A stretch of DNA of 60,567 bases from Nitrospirales bacterium. Lineage in GTDB: Bacteria > Nitrospirota > Nitrospiria > Nitrospirales > UBA8639. The stretch covers positions 1 through 60,567 of the forward strand of contig JALDRK010000025.1 of NCBI GenBank assembly GCA_031315915.1, read 5' to 3'. This document shows, piece after piece, positions 16,999 through 26,891 of this stretch. How positions within the stretch are numbered: the stretch's first letter is position 1; every line of letters begins with the position of its first letter. Both the position numbers and the translations under genes were made by a program. A model generated the notes under the pieces. The model worked only from the letters and a program-made list of their open reading frames with translations, was not told the DNA's origin and searched no databases.

Positions 16999-18114
16999 AT
17001 GATGACGGTTGGCATTCCTAAAGAAGTCAAAGATCACGAATTTCGTGTGGCCCTGACCCCACAGGGTGTTCGAAGTCTGGTGGCACGGGGGTGTCGAGTC
17101 GTGGTGCAGGACGGGGCAGGGGAAGGAAGCGGATTTTCAACCCGACAGTATGACCAGGCGGGAGCCATGATTCTTCCGGATGCCCAAACCACGTATCAGG
17201 AGGCTCAACTGATCGTGAAGGTGAAGGAACCCCAAGCAGAAGAGCTGCCCTTGCTTCGCAAGGATCATGTGCTGTTCGCGTATTTGCATTTGGCAGCTTC
17301 TCAATCCTTAACGGAAGGATTGATGACCATAGGCTGCACGGCTATTGGCTATGAAACGATTGAAGACGATAAAGGGCAGTTTCCGCTTTTACGCCCTATG
17401 AGTGAAATTGCCGGGCGCATGTCCGTGCAACTCGGGGCTCAATTTCTGGGAAAACATTACGGAGGATCAGGGGTGCTACTGGGCGGGGTACCGGGTGTCC
17501 CGCCCGGAAAGGTCCTGATTGTGGGGTCAGGAGTTGTGGGAGGAGCAGCCACGAAAATTGCGGTGGGAATGGGTGCCGATGTGACGGTCCTGAGCTTGGA
17601 CCTGGAACAATTGCGTGAAATTGACCTTTGGTACCAGGGACGCGTGAAAACGGTGATGTCCAGTCAATCTCAACTAGAGTGCGATCTCCCCGAAGCCGAC
17701 CTGGTCATTGGGGCTGTATATTTACCTGCTGCTCGGACTCCTCGGATAATTTCTAGGGAAATGGTTTCAAGAATGAAGCCCGGATCGGTCATTGTGGATG
17801 TGTCGGTTGATCAGGGCGGCTGTGCGGAAACGACTCGACCGACTACGCATACCGAACCCACCTATTTAGTGGATGGTGTGCTTCATTATGCCGTTCCTAA
17901 TATTCCTGGTATTGTTCCCTATACCTCAACTCTAGCCTTGACCAACGCGACCCTACCTTTTATAGTCCAGCTGCTTGAGCATGGGGTGGAGGAAGCTCTC
18001 TACCGCCATGAAGAGTTGCAAAAGGGAGTCTGTGTTCTGCATGGACGATTGACCTCGGAAGGCGTGGCGCAAGCTCATGGGTTGCCTTGGGCAAATTTTT
18101 CAGCTCTGTCGTAA
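16999..18114 (+). CDS. ald: Alanine dehydrogenase
   Basis: The 371-residue protein matches the Ald family over its length: [20 protein letters not shown] at the start, KVKEPQAEE with the substrate lysine, and the NAD loop [17 protein letters not shown] near 173-189. It catalyses the NAD-dependent interconversion of L-alanine with pyruvate and ammonium. In an ammonium-handling organism this may assimilate or release ammonium. Translation may begin at either of the two adjoining ATG codons; the first is given. A tRNA-Pro gene begins 14 bases after the stop. Confidence 0.95.
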   Translation: MMTVGIPKEVKDHEFRVALTPQGVRSLVARGCRVVVQDGAGEGSGFSTRQYDQAGAMILPDAQTTYQEAQLIVKVKEPQAEELPLLRKDHVLFAYLHLAASQSLTEGLMTIGCTAIGYETIEDDKGQFPLLRPMSEIAGRMSVQLGAQFLGKHYGGSGVLLGGVPGVPPGKVLIVGSGVVGGAATKIAVGMGADVTVLSLDLEQLREIDLWYQGRVKTVMSSQSQLECDLPEADLVIGAVYLPAARTPRIISREMVSRMKPGSVIVDVSVDQGGCAETTRPTTHTEPTYLVDGVLHYAVPNIPGIVPYTSTLALTNATLPFIVQLLEHGVEEALYRHEELQKGVCVLHGRLTSEGVAQAHGLPWANFSALS

Positions 18115-18128
18115 GAAATAGTTGGGAT

Positions 18129-18205
<77 letters not shown>

Positions 18206-18341
18206 GTTTTAATGCGAAGTGGTTTTTTCCTCCCGTGGTTTTTTTTGTGTGATCCATTCCACTCGCCACCGTTTCTTCTTGAAATTTCGGGAGTTTTTTC
18301 CGTTATAGAGACGATATTTTCAAGACCTGTCGGAATCCTGA

Positions 18342-18968
18342 ATGTCTGAGTTGACTGTTTTGGTAGTCGTGATCGGGTTGGGAGTGACCTTGGGGCTGCT
18401 TTGGGCCGTTCGGCGCATCCATCAAGAGGTAAACGGCCTCAAGCGTGAGTGGTACTATCATCAGCAAGCCTTGAAGAAAATTCCCCATGAGATTCAGACT
18501 GCTGTCGATCCGCTGAAGATTCATGTCGCAGCCTTAGCAGAAGGGAAAGCAGTCTCGTCGGCTTTAATCCGGTCCGGACGGCTGTATCAGGAATTATCCA
18601 TGATAGAAGCCGTTGAGCTTCTGAAGAATCCCGTCCAGCGTCTCAACATCGTCCTTTTGGATGTACGGTCCGGAGCTGAATTTGCGAAGCGGAGGATCCC
18701 TGGGGCAGTTCTTATTCCGGTTGAGCAATTAGACACCCGCTATGGGAGCGAACTGTCTTCTACCGCTCAATATATTATGGTGTATTGCGAAGAAGGGGAT
18801 CGGAGCCGGTTGGCCTGTGAATTTCTCAGTCGACAGGGATTGCCCAATGTGTATCTGCTGAGGGGAGGCCTTGCGGATTGGCCAGGTCCTGTTGAAGGAA
18901 ATGGAGGTGGGGAGTTGATTCAAATCGCTTCCAAAACTCGGTCTTCTTCCAATCCGGTGGTCTCCTGA
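18342..18968 (+). CDS. Membrane-anchored rhodanese-domain protein
   Basis: The 208-residue protein has one N-terminal membrane segment (LTVLVVVIGLGVTLGLLWAV), a coiled linker, and a rhodanese domain from about 85. VLLDVRSGAEFAKRRIPGAV, then the active-site loop YCEEGDRSR with Cys149, then LRGGLADWPG are typical. Single-domain rhodaneses transfer sulfane sulfur or act as thiol sensors. The domain faces the cytoplasm or periplasm depending on topology, which cannot be fixed here. No obvious sulfur gene adjoins it. Confidence 0.85.
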   Translation: MSELTVLVVVIGLGVTLGLLWAVRRIHQEVNGLKREWYYHQQALKKIPHEIQTAVDPLKIHVAALAEGKAVSSALIRSGRLYQELSMIEAVELLKNPVQRLNIVLLDVRSGAEFAKRRIPGAVLIPVEQLDTRYGSELSSTAQYIMVYCEEGDRSRLACEFLSRQGLPNVYLLRGGLADWPGPVEGNGGGELIQIASKTRSSSNPVVS

Positions 18969-19025
18969 CGTGTCTCTTTTATCAATGGTTGCTAACAGGC
19001 ATGTGTAAGCTGAGAGAACAATAAG

Positions 19026-19430
19026 ATGGCATCGGATCTCATTATTTTAAATGTCATGGGCCCGTATCGAGAGCCTAAGGAACCGGCCTTTTCATATGAT
19101 TATTCGGTTCAACGGCCCGATTGGTCCACTCCGCAAGGGGTTCGTATCAAGGTCGACATTGAGAGCGAATTAAATTATCTCAAATCATTATTGAATTGTT
19201 CGGGAGGCTCGGCCGGGCAGCAGCTTCGAGTAAATCAAATTTTGTTCCGGGCCATTGCGGAACAAAAACTTGCCTTGGTCGATGCGGATGGAAAATTAGC
19301 AGAGCGGCGAGATGTGATGATTGGCCCTTTTGTGAAAGAATTATCTCATTTATCTGATCTGCTGAATGAATGGATGAAAGCCGAACAGGCCAATCTCCGC
19401 CAACTGGTAAAGGATCAGGTTGGCATTTGA
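19026..19430 (+). CDS. Protein of unknown function
   Basis: A 134-residue soluble protein I cannot place. The first half is strand-rich with a GPYREPKEPAFSYDY segment; the second half is helical (VKELSHLSDLLNEWMKAEQA). It has no signal peptide and a single Cys at about 58 (LLNCSGGSAGQQ). The ATG follows GAGAACAATAAG, a modest ribosome site. It stands alone between the rhodanese gene and a convergent gene. Confidence 0.6.
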   Translation: MASDLIILNVMGPYREPKEPAFSYDYSVQRPDWSTPQGVRIKVDIESELNYLKSLLNCSGGSAGQQLRVNQILFRAIAEQKLALVDADGKLAERRDVMIGPFVKELSHLSDLLNEWMKAEQANLRQLVKDQVGI

Positions 19431-19479
19431 ACGGGACAAGTGTTTTTCCCGTTTCCCATGGTTCCGTTCCCGGGAGACG

Positions 19480-20106
19480 TTAAAACAGCCGTTGATAGTG
19501 TTTTGAGTAGACTCCGGTGGCGTCCTCTCCGTATCCGAGCGAGCCGAATTCAGGTTGGTTTCGGTTGTACAGATCCACCGAATAATGGCCCCGCACGTGT
19601 TCCATCGCCACTTCGTAGGGAATTGAGCTGGGGTAAAACTCTCCAGGCGCGTGCGCACCGCGCCCGAGGGCTTTGGCGGAATCGCCTACTGCGTATTTTT
19701 TTTCTGAAAAAATGTAGAAATCGGCAATCGCAAATTCTCCTAATTTGTCTTCCGGTGTGGTCGGTGGGAAAATGGTGCCAAGGGTACCATCCGTTCTGTG
19801 CGTGTGAATATAGTGTACGAGGGCAATGATTTGACTGTCTGTCGTGGCGGGAGGAACCAGGATGGTAACGGCATTCATCCCGGGTATTACGGCGGTGGCT
19901 TCAAATGTCGGTACGACTTCACTGGGTTTCAGCGAAGAAACGGGTATGTGAGTGTTTGTCTCGCCTCCGCTCCCCGGGGCTTTTATGTTTTTTGATTTCG
20001 GGATAATAAGAGTGATAAACAACCAAAGACCAAAAATTACGCCAAATACGACGATGAGCGGATGGACTCCCACTCGTCGTCCTTCAGTCGGTTCTTCTTC
20101 GCTCAT
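19480..20106 (-). CDS. Membrane-anchored protein of unknown function
   Basis: The 208-residue protein has a short cytoplasmic start, one membrane helix (HPLIVVFGVIFGLWLFITLI) and an outside domain without recognised family. Conspicuous stretches are VIPGMNAVTILVPPATTDSQ, LVHYIHTHRTDG and YGEDATGVYSKHYQ. It overlaps the end of the mazG frame by four bases, so it is probably translated from the same message. Its function is unknown. Confidence 0.6.
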   Translation of the reverse strand: MSEEEPTEGRRVGVHPLIVVFGVIFGLWLFITLIIPKSKNIKAPGSGGETNTHIPVSSLKPSEVVPTFEATAVIPGMNAVTILVPPATTDSQIIALVHYIHTHRTDGTLGTIFPPTTPEDKLGEFAIADFYIFSEKKYAVGDSAKALGRGAHAPGEFYPSSIPYEVAMEHVRGHYSVDLYNRNQPEFGSLGYGEDATGVYSKHYQRLF

Positions 20107-21057
20107 GTGGACATCTCCTTGCTTGGAAGGTCATGAATCTTGTTTGAACCGATCCGTTCTATGGCTTTGGCCGATTCCCACCAGCGATCCATGTCTTCGG
20201 AGGAGCAGGCTTGTAAGTCTTTTCCAGCCTGAGTGGCTTGTCGTTCCACATGCATAAACCGGCTTTGAAAGCGATTAGTGGCTTTTCTCAACGCTTCTTC
20301 GGGATTCAGATGCAGGAATCTGGAGAGATTCACCAGGGAGAATAAAACGTCACCCAACTCGGCTTCAACCTCGTCCTGATCAGGCCCGGGCGTAACATGC
20401 CGTGCTTGTGAGGGAATCATGTGTGAAGCGGCTGTGGCGAGTTCCTGCAGCTCTTCGCGGAATTTTTCAAGGACCGGTTCGATGGTGCGCCAATCAAATC
20501 CCGCCCGTGCGGCGCGTTTTTGCATTTGGTACGCTCGGGCCAGAGCCGGCGCGGTTTTAGGAATCCCCTTCAGGTGAGACGGTTGTCCCGTTTGTCGTCT
20601 GTTCTTGGCGTTTCAATCGGTCCCACTGCTGAATCACATCCGAGGCGGACTGAATGCGGGTTTTTGCAGAATCGACTTTGAAGACATGAGGGTGGCGATG
20701 TATGAGTTTCCGGGCAAGCGTATCGCATACTTCCGCAAAATCAAATTGTCCCTGTTCGGAAGCAATTTGTGCGTGAAACAATATCTGGAGAAGTAGGTCG
20801 CCTAATTCTTCTTTCAAGGAAACTGGTTCTTGGGCATCTAACGCTTCCAGGACTTCGTAGCATTCTTCCAGGAGGTAAGGTTTAAGCGATTCATGCGTTT
20901 GCTCGCGATCCCAAGGGCAACCATTCGTGCTGCGAAGTGTCGCCATGATCTCCACCAGCTTGTCCAAAGGAGCAGGGTCGGGTCGTGATGGCATGGAAGG
21001 GGGCGTCATATGGGATTCCCGGTCACGTTTGGCTAATTTGACTCGTATTATACTCAT
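20103..21057 (-). pseudogene. mazG: Nucleoside triphosphate pyrophosphohydrolase MazG, interrupted by a one-base frameshift
   Basis: Two adjoining frames make one MazG. The first (21057-20557) holds the N-terminal domain: LRSTNGCPWDREQTHESLKP, LLEECYEVLEALD, LKEELGDLLLQILFHA. The second (ending 20103) holds the C-terminal domain: EEVEAELGDVLF-type motif DEVEAELGDVLFSLVNLSRF. Near 20565 a GGGG run breaks the frame. Removing one G restores SPEGIPKTAPALARAYQMQK, the usual MazG linker, and a protein of about 316 residues from the first ATG. MazG hydrolyses NTPs to NMPs and clears aberrant nucleotides. The catalytic EExxE and ExxD residues of both domains are intact, so a sequencing error, or less likely programmed frameshifting, would leave a working gene. 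An alternative ATG lies at 21009. Confidence 0.85.
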
Positions 21058-21141
21058 TTCATGGTACCCTGTAAGCCGTAAACATTCTTGATCCCTGTGA
21101 ATTAATAATGGTACCGTTTGATCTCGAAGGAGGGACCATAT

Positions 21142-21540
21142 ATGAGTGACGAAGAACCGAGTTTTGTCATCCGAGATCGACGAGGACGTTCCGACTCAAC
21201 CAGAGAGGAATCTCCAGTCTCGCCCACGCCACGACCTTCGGCCGACACCTCCGGTGATGCTCCGCACGCCGGTCCTCCGGTGACATTTTCCTCCTTTGTT
21301 TTTTCCCTTGGTACGTCTTCCCTCATGCTGATGGGTGAAACCTTAGACCCTCAACAGCCTGCGATGGAGGTCAATCTTCCCCAGGCCAAAGAAATGATAG
21401 ATATTCTCTCCATGCTAGAAGAAAAAACTAAAAATAATCTCTCAACGGAAGAAGCGTCGGTCCTTCGTGACATGCTGTATACGCTCCGTATGAAATTTGT
21501 CAGCCTCTCCCCAGGAAAGGGCAAAGCGGCCTCTTTCTAA
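21142..21540 (+). CDS. DUF1844 family protein
   Basis: The start at 21142 (MSDEEPSFVIRDRRG) has a strong AAGGAGGGACC ribosome site and is preferred to the longer opening at 21118. The first 50 residues are polar and proline-rich. The last 80 match DUF1844: VTFSSFVFSLGTSSLMLMGE, then LPQAKEMIDILSMLEEKTK and LSTEEASVLRDMLYTLRMKF. This domain is common in Nitrospirota, Acidobacteria and delta-proteobacteria and has no known function. It is divergent from mazG. Confidence 0.85.
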   Translation: MSDEEPSFVIRDRRGRSDSTREESPVSPTPRPSADTSGDAPHAGPPVTFSSFVFSLGTSSLMLMGETLDPQQPAMEVNLPQAKEMIDILSMLEEKTKNNLSTEEASVLRDMLYTLRMKFVSLSPGKGKAASF

Positions 21541-21731
21541 CTCATAGCCCAAGAGTATCTTGCATCACCCTGCCCCGGTGTTTGCAGGCTCTTTATGAAC
21601 GTGAATTTTTTTTGTTTGGCTTCTGGGCGCCTATAACCAACGTTCTTGCGCAAAAACCCTTAATAGTCAATAATGAGTCATCAGCCTCATTCGCCATGAG
21701 TGAAATCCTCGACTGACTGAGGGACGAATCT

Positions 21732-24056
21732 GTGAGTCTAGTCTCTGAACATGTAGGTCAGACAAAGAAGTTTCCTCGATCGACGGTGGTGGTCGATTCC
21801 TCAGCCGTGCCTTCCCCTTCGCCGTCCTCTCCTTCCAAACCCAAACCCAAACGGAATCACTATACGCCTGTATGGATTGTCCTGGTACTTCTTCTGCCAT
21901 GTATTGCGCTCACGATTTATTATGCACGATACGGCCTGAGCGGACCGTTGTTGCCGGATTCGATTATTCCGAGTCCGAGCTATGCGGGGGTATTGTTCCT
22001 GGTGTATTTGGACGGTGTAGGCCTTGTCGCGTTAACTCTCCTGCTCTCCAGAAACTTGATTCGGGCATTTTTTGAGAAACGAAACCGGACCCTGGGAAGA
22101 GGGTTCCGGTCGAAACTCGTTGCCGCGTTCATTGGATTTTCATTGATTCCGACAGTGTTGTTGGCTTTGGTGGCCAGTGGGGTGATCAGTGAAGTCATCG
22201 AGGTCTGGTTTAATGATCAAATCATGCATGTCCTCCGTGATTCGGAGGATGTGGCCAATCTATACCAGGAAGAGCGGGCCGCGCTGGCCTCCAACACCGC
22301 CCGGTCTATCAGCAAGGAAATTTATCGTGAAGATATCCTCCGTCCGGAACATCGGGAACTCTTAAAGGCCATCATGGCCCGTGTTCAGCAGGAATATCAT
22401 TTGGCCGGAGTTGAGGTCTTTTCCCCCAAAATGGAAACTCTGGCCCGGACGATGGATCCGCAACTTTCGGAGGCCGTGCTGAGTCTCCCTGTGGGGCAAT
22501 TGGTGCTGCAAGTGCTTGACTCGGGAAAACTCCTGTCGTCCACTCAGGAGGCTCCGGTCGGCCGATTAATTCGTGCCGGGGCGCCTATCATGGGTGGAGA
22601 AAAAACCGATCGCGTGAATGGGGTCGTGGTGGTGTCCTCGTATGTTTCGGAATCGCTGTTGGTCAAAATGCAAGGGATTGGAAAACAATTTGCCGAATAC
22701 CGTCAAATTAAATCCATGAAGACCCCTATTAAAGGCGGAGCTTATCTCTTTGTCGGGGTGGTTACTCTCCTGATTTTGTTCGGAGCCACCTGGTTTGGAT
22801 TTTATGTGGCTAGGGGTATTACGGTGCCTATTCAACGATTGGCTGACGGAACGGAAGCGGTTGCCAAAGGAAATTTGAACATTAATATCGATGTGAAAGC
22901 CACAGATGAGATTGGGGTTCTGGTGCAATCTTTTAACCGGATGACGGCAGATCTTCGAACGAATAAATCCCAGTTGGAAGAAGTGAATATGTCCCTTCTC
23001 AAATCCAACGTGGAAATCGATCAACGTCGGGCGTATACCGAGGCGGTATTGGAAACCATCGCGGCTGGGGTCTTGTCCATTGACACGATGGGGGGAATTT
23101 CCACCTTCAATCCTTCTGCGGAACGGATTTTGGGCGTGAAAGGCGATCAATTACGCGGGCGACCGGTATACGAGGCTTTTAAAGAGTATGCGTGGCATCT
23201 CTTTCAAAAGGCGTATGATCAAATCCTGGTGGAACATGCAGACAGTTTGTCCATGGAGGGATTGATGGAAACCCCCAACGGTCGGCTCTTAAGTCTGGGA
23301 CTCACCATTTCCCGCATGAAAAATGAAGGCGGCCAGGAATTGGGTTTTGTGTTGGTGTTTGAAGATCGGACGGAGTTCATAAAAGCTCAGAAGACTGCCG
23401 CTTGGCAGGAGGTGGCTCAACGGATCGCGCATGAAATTAAAAATCCTCTGACTCCCATTCAATTGTCGGCCCAACGATTGCGAAAAAAATATAGTGAGCA
23501 GTCCCCCGACTTTGGAAGTGTGGTGGATCAGGCGACCGGGGTAATCGTTCATGAGGTCAATAATTTAAAAAGCATGGTCGATGAGTTTTCCAAGTATGCC
23601 CGAATGCCACTTCCCAAAATGCGTCGGGTGTCACTGCATGAAATTATTGAAAAAGTCGTATCCTTATATGCCAGCGGGCATCGGGATATTCAATTCGTGC
23701 TCCGCATGGATGAAGGTCTTCCCGCCTTGAATTGCGACCCCGAGCAATTGCATCGCGTGTTCGTGAATCTCTTTGATAATGCCATCCAAGCCATGAATGA
23801 CCAGGGGCGAATCTGGGTGACCACAGAGGTGGACTGGCGCCGTCATCGTGCGGTCGTGCGGGTTGGGGATGAGGGATGCGGAATTCAGCCGGGGGATCAG
23901 GAGAAGTTGTTTATTCCGTACTTTTCCAAGAAGCGAACCGGAACGGGATTGGGCTTAGCGATTGTTCATCGTATTATTTCCGATCATAATGGAACGATTC
24001 ATGCGGAAAACAATCATCCCAAAGGCGCGGTGTTTACATTCGATTTGCCCGTGTAG
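21732..24056 (+). CDS. NtrY-type sensor histidine kinase
   Basis: The 774-residue membrane kinase (GTG start) has, in order: a Pro/Ser-rich start, three N-terminal membrane helices (about 43-65, 84-110, 130-155), an outside sensor region, a fourth helix (about 342-362), a HAMP domain (about 363-415), a PAS domain (about 435-540), a dimerisation/phosphoacceptor helix with AHEIKNPLTPIQLSAQRL, and an ATPase domain with DNAIQAM and GTGLGLAIVH. This order is that of NtrY, the nitrogen- or redox-responsive partner of NtrX, whose gene follows 61 bases later. The signal cannot be read from the sequence. Confidence 0.88.
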   Translation: MSLVSEHVGQTKKFPRSTVVVDSSAVPSPSPSSPSKPKPKRNHYTPVWIVLVLLLPCIALTIYYARYGLSGPLLPDSIIPSPSYAGVLFLVYLDGVGLVALTLLLSRNLIRAFFEKRNRTLGRGFRSKLVAAFIGFSLIPTVLLALVASGVISEVIEVWFNDQIMHVLRDSEDVANLYQEERAALASNTARSISKEIYREDILRPEHRELLKAIMARVQQEYHLAGVEVFSPKMETLARTMDPQLSEAVLSLPVGQLVLQVLDSGKLLSSTQEAPVGRLIRAGAPIMGGEKTDRVNGVVVVSSYVSESLLVKMQGIGKQFAEYRQIKSMKTPIKGGAYLFVGVVTLLILFGATWFGFYVARGITVPIQRLADGTEAVAKGNLNINIDVKATDEIGVLVQSFNRMTADLRTNKSQLEEVNMSLLKSNVEIDQRRAYTEAVLETIAAGVLSIDTMGGISTFNPSAERILGVKGDQLRGRPVYEAFKEYAWHLFQKAYDQILVEHADSLSMEGLMETPNGRLLSLGLTISRMKNEGGQELGFVLVFEDRTEFIKAQKTAAWQEVAQRIAHEIKNPLTPIQLSAQRLRKKYSEQSPDFGSVVDQATGVIVHEVNNLKSMVDEFSKYARMPLPKMRRVSLHEIIEKVVSLYASGHRDIQFVLRMDEGLPALNCDPEQLHRVFVNLFDNAIQAMNDQGRIWVTTEVDWRRHRAVVRVGDEGCGIQPGDQEKLFIPYFSKKRTGTGLGLAIVHRIISDHNGTIHAENNHPKGAVFTFDLPV

Positions 24057-24117
24057 ATGTGATGTGAATGTCCGTCCGTGATGGTGTTGGCTAGCGTCTC
24101 AATGATGGAGGAATGTT

Positions 24118-25491
24118 GTGGCCGAAACGATTTGTGTCGTCGATGATGAACCTGCCATTCTGAACACCTTAAGCAGCATTCTCGAAGACGAAGGCTATCA
24201 GGTCCTTGAGGCCAAAACGGGAGTCGAGGCCTTGAAAGTGGTGCGAAGTGATTCGCCCGATTTGGTGATTTTGGATATTTGGATGCCGGAAATGGATGGC
24301 TTGGAAGCCCTCAAACGTCTTCGTAGCCAATTCCCTCATCTCCTGGTCGTGATGATGTCGGGACACGGTTCGATAGAAACGGCCGTCAAGGCTACGAAAT
24401 TGGGGGCCTACGATTATCTTGAGAAACCGTTGGATTTGGAAAAAGTCACGATTCTGGTCCGCAATGCGTTACATCAACGAAAATTAGAAGAAGAAAATAT
24501 CAATCTTCGCATTCAGGTTGAACGACGGTTCGAACTCGTGGGTTCTTCGCCGGCCATGGATCGATTGCGAGAAATGATTGACATGGCCGCTCCGGCCAAT
24601 AGCCGGGTCTTGATCTCTGGGGCAAACGGGACCGGCAAAGAACTGGTGGCCAGGGCGATTCACCTGAAAAGTCCTCGTCATAATCGTCCGTTTGTGGAAA
24701 TTAATTGCGCGGCCATACCCGAGAACCTGATCGAGAGCGAGTTATTTGGTCACGAAAAAGGTGCCTTTAGCGGGGCAACCGCCATGAAACGCGGAAAGTT
24801 TGAGTTGGCGGACGGAGGGACTCTTTTTCTTGACGAAATCGGGGATATGAGTTTGTCCACACAGGCCAAGGTGCTGCGAGCCCTTCAAGAGCAGCAATTT
24901 ACCCGCGTCGGCGGCACGAAGTTATTGAATGTCCAGGTCCGGGTCATTGCCGCTTCCAATAAGGATTTGGCGGAAGAAATCGAGAAAGGAAATTTCCGGG
25001 AAGATCTGTATTACCGGTTGAATGTGCTGCCGATTGCGGTTCCGACGTTGAAGGAACGTCGGGATGATATTCCTCAATTGGCGCAACATTTTCTTAAGGC
25101 CCACTCGGAAGAGCAGGGGATGAAGGCCAAAAGCCTGAGCCGGTCGGCCTTGGATATTTTGCAACGACATGATTGGCCTGGAAATATTCGGGAACTTCGA
25201 AATTTGATGGAACGACTGCTCATCATGGTGCCCAATTCCGTGATTGAAGGGCCTGATATCGAAATGTTTTTGCAAGGAAGATCGGTTAGTCAGGTTCCGG
25301 GCGTGGCCGTAGGGACGAATTATTCGTCCCTACGCGAGGCTCGGAATGCCTTTGAGCGGGAAGTCATTTCCCAGAAACTTCGGGATAATAATTGGAATGT
25401 GTCAAAAACCGCGGATGATTTGAAAATTGAACGCAGTCACTTACATCGAAAGATCAAACTCCTCCATGTCGAGCTCCGGCCAGATCACTGA
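24118..25491 (+). CDS. NtrX-type sigma-54-dependent response regulator
   Basis: The 457-residue protein has a receiver domain (Asp9, Asp10 and phospho-Asp53 in LVILDIWMP), a central AAA+ ATPase with GANGTGKE, the sigma-54 contact loop GAFSGA and DGGTLFLDEIGDM, and a Fis-type helix-turn-helix at the end (NNWNVSKTADDLKIERSHLH). GAFSGA instead of GAFTGA is common in NtrX. It should activate sigma-54 promoters when phosphorylated by the preceding kinase; the nitrogen genes at 36-46 kb are possible targets, but I found no clear -24/-12 site before them. Its end overlaps the next gene's start by 26 bases. Confidence 0.9.
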   Translation: MAETICVVDDEPAILNTLSSILEDEGYQVLEAKTGVEALKVVRSDSPDLVILDIWMPEMDGLEALKRLRSQFPHLLVVMMSGHGSIETAVKATKLGAYDYLEKPLDLEKVTILVRNALHQRKLEEENINLRIQVERRFELVGSSPAMDRLREMIDMAAPANSRVLISGANGTGKELVARAIHLKSPRHNRPFVEINCAAIPENLIESELFGHEKGAFSGATAMKRGKFELADGGTLFLDEIGDMSLSTQAKVLRALQEQQFTRVGGTKLLNVQVRVIAASNKDLAEEIEKGNFREDLYYRLNVLPIAVPTLKERRDDIPQLAQHFLKAHSEEQGMKAKSLSRSALDILQRHDWPGNIRELRNLMERLLIMVPNSVIEGPDIEMFLQGRSVSQVPGVAVGTNYSSLREARNAFEREVISQKLRDNNWNVSKTADDLKIERSHLHRKIKLLHVELRPDH

Positions 25492-26848
25492 CCCCTTATC
25501 CGCAGGTTTCACGAATTCCCTGCAACCAGGTTCGTTCCATACCCTTTATATTGAGAAGTTAGTGGCCGGGGGCGCAGGGTTGGCGCGACTGGATGGGCAA
25601 GTGGTGTTTTGTCTCCATACCTTACCGGGAGAATTGGTCCGAGTGGAAATACTCAAAGGGCGTAAGGGTGTGTGGTATGGAAAAGCGTTGGAAATTCTCG
25701 AGCCCCATGAATCTCGATGCAAGTCACCTTGTTCCTATGTGGGAACGTGTGGAGGCTGTCAGTTGCAGCATATCCCCTATGCCGTTCAGATCGAGCAAAA
25801 GACTTGCCTGCTTCAGGAGGTGTTTCGTCGTATCGGCAAACAGACCGAAACTCCGATAGATCCAATCGTTCCATCACCTTTGCCGCTCGGATACCGCTAT
25901 GCCATCCGATTGGCAGTGGGGCAGGGGAAACACAACAAGGTCCTGGGGTTATTTGAGGCAGCAGGACACACGATTTGTCCGATTGACCAATGTCTCCTGG
26001 CCGTGGAAGACATGCATCCGATCGTCAAAGGGGTCGAAGGGATATTGGCAGAGTGTCCGCTGTCACACGGCTTTCTTGTGAATGTGGAAATTCGATGGTC
26101 TGACTATGAAGCAGGGGGACAGGTGATTCTTCGAGGGTTGGCCAACGGTGACACCAAACATTCCGTGATCCTGGATCGCCTGTCACAAGTACCCTCGGTG
26201 CGTGGAGTCGTCTACGAGTGGTTGGACCCACGTGATGCGTCTCATCGGAAACGAAGCACGCAATTCATGCCGTTGGTGCGGGGTCGGGATCATCTGTGGC
26301 AAAGCTATTTAGGGTTCAAGATCAAAGTCGGATTCCGCTCATTTTTACAAGCCAATTGGCAAACTTTCGAACTCCTCGGACGCGATTTGCTGAAACGAAT
26401 CGAGAACCTTTCCGGTGCCAGAATACTGGAACTGTATTCCGGCGTATCTCCATTAGGGATGGTGTTGGCGCGTGCGGGCGCCAAGATGACTTGTGTGGAA
26501 ATCAGCAAATGGGCCGTGGAAGATGCCCGAGCATCGGTTGCCGGGAATGGGATCCATGGTTGTCGGGTGAAGGAAGCGGCGGCGGAATCCTATCTCAAGA
26601 CTGTGCAACCCGGCCAGTTCGATGGTATGCTCCTTGACCCACCGAGGGTGGGGTTAACAAACGAGGTGCTGGATAGAGTAACGGAATCGGGCGTGCCTCG
26701 GCTGTGGTATCTCTCATGCGATATGCCGACCCTGGCAAGAGATGTGAAGCGTTTATGTGATGGCGGATATCGGGTGCAACGAGTACAACCCTATGATATG
26801 TTCCCGCAAACGGCCCAGTTGGAAACACTGGTCACCCTTTGCCGGTAG
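25466..26848 (+). CDS. RlmD-type 23S rRNA (uracil-5-)-methyltransferase
   Basis: Starting at ATG 25466, the 460-residue protein has an N-terminal TRAM-like domain (EKLVAGGAGLARLDGQVVF), the 4Fe-4S cysteines Cys85, Cys89, Cys95 and Cys98 (CKSPCSYVGTCGGC), an S-adenosylmethionine site (ILELYSGVSPLGMVLARAGA) and the catalytic motif YLSCDMPTLARD with Cys418. The family makes 5-methyluridine in 23S rRNA (U1939 for RlmD in E. coli) or in tRNA. The start lies inside the end of the ntrX-like gene, implying translational coupling. Which uridine is modified is not decidable here. Confidence 0.85.
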   Translation: MSSSGQITDPLSAGFTNSLQPGSFHTLYIEKLVAGGAGLARLDGQVVFCLHTLPGELVRVEILKGRKGVWYGKALEILEPHESRCKSPCSYVGTCGGCQLQHIPYAVQIEQKTCLLQEVFRRIGKQTETPIDPIVPSPLPLGYRYAIRLAVGQGKHNKVLGLFEAAGHTICPIDQCLLAVEDMHPIVKGVEGILAECPLSHGFLVNVEIRWSDYEAGGQVILRGLANGDTKHSVILDRLSQVPSVRGVVYEWLDPRDASHRKRSTQFMPLVRGRDHLWQSYLGFKIKVGFRSFLQANWQTFELLGRDLLKRIENLSGARILELYSGVSPLGMVLARAGAKMTCVEISKWAVEDARASVAGNGIHGCRVKEAAAESYLKTVQPGQFDGMLLDPPRVGLTNEVLDRVTESGVPRLWYLSCDMPTLARDVKRLCDGGYRVQRVQPYDMFPQTAQLETLVTLCR

Positions 26849-26891
26849 TTGATCGCTCTGGTGAAACAAGCAAAGAGGAAAAAGAACCTGC

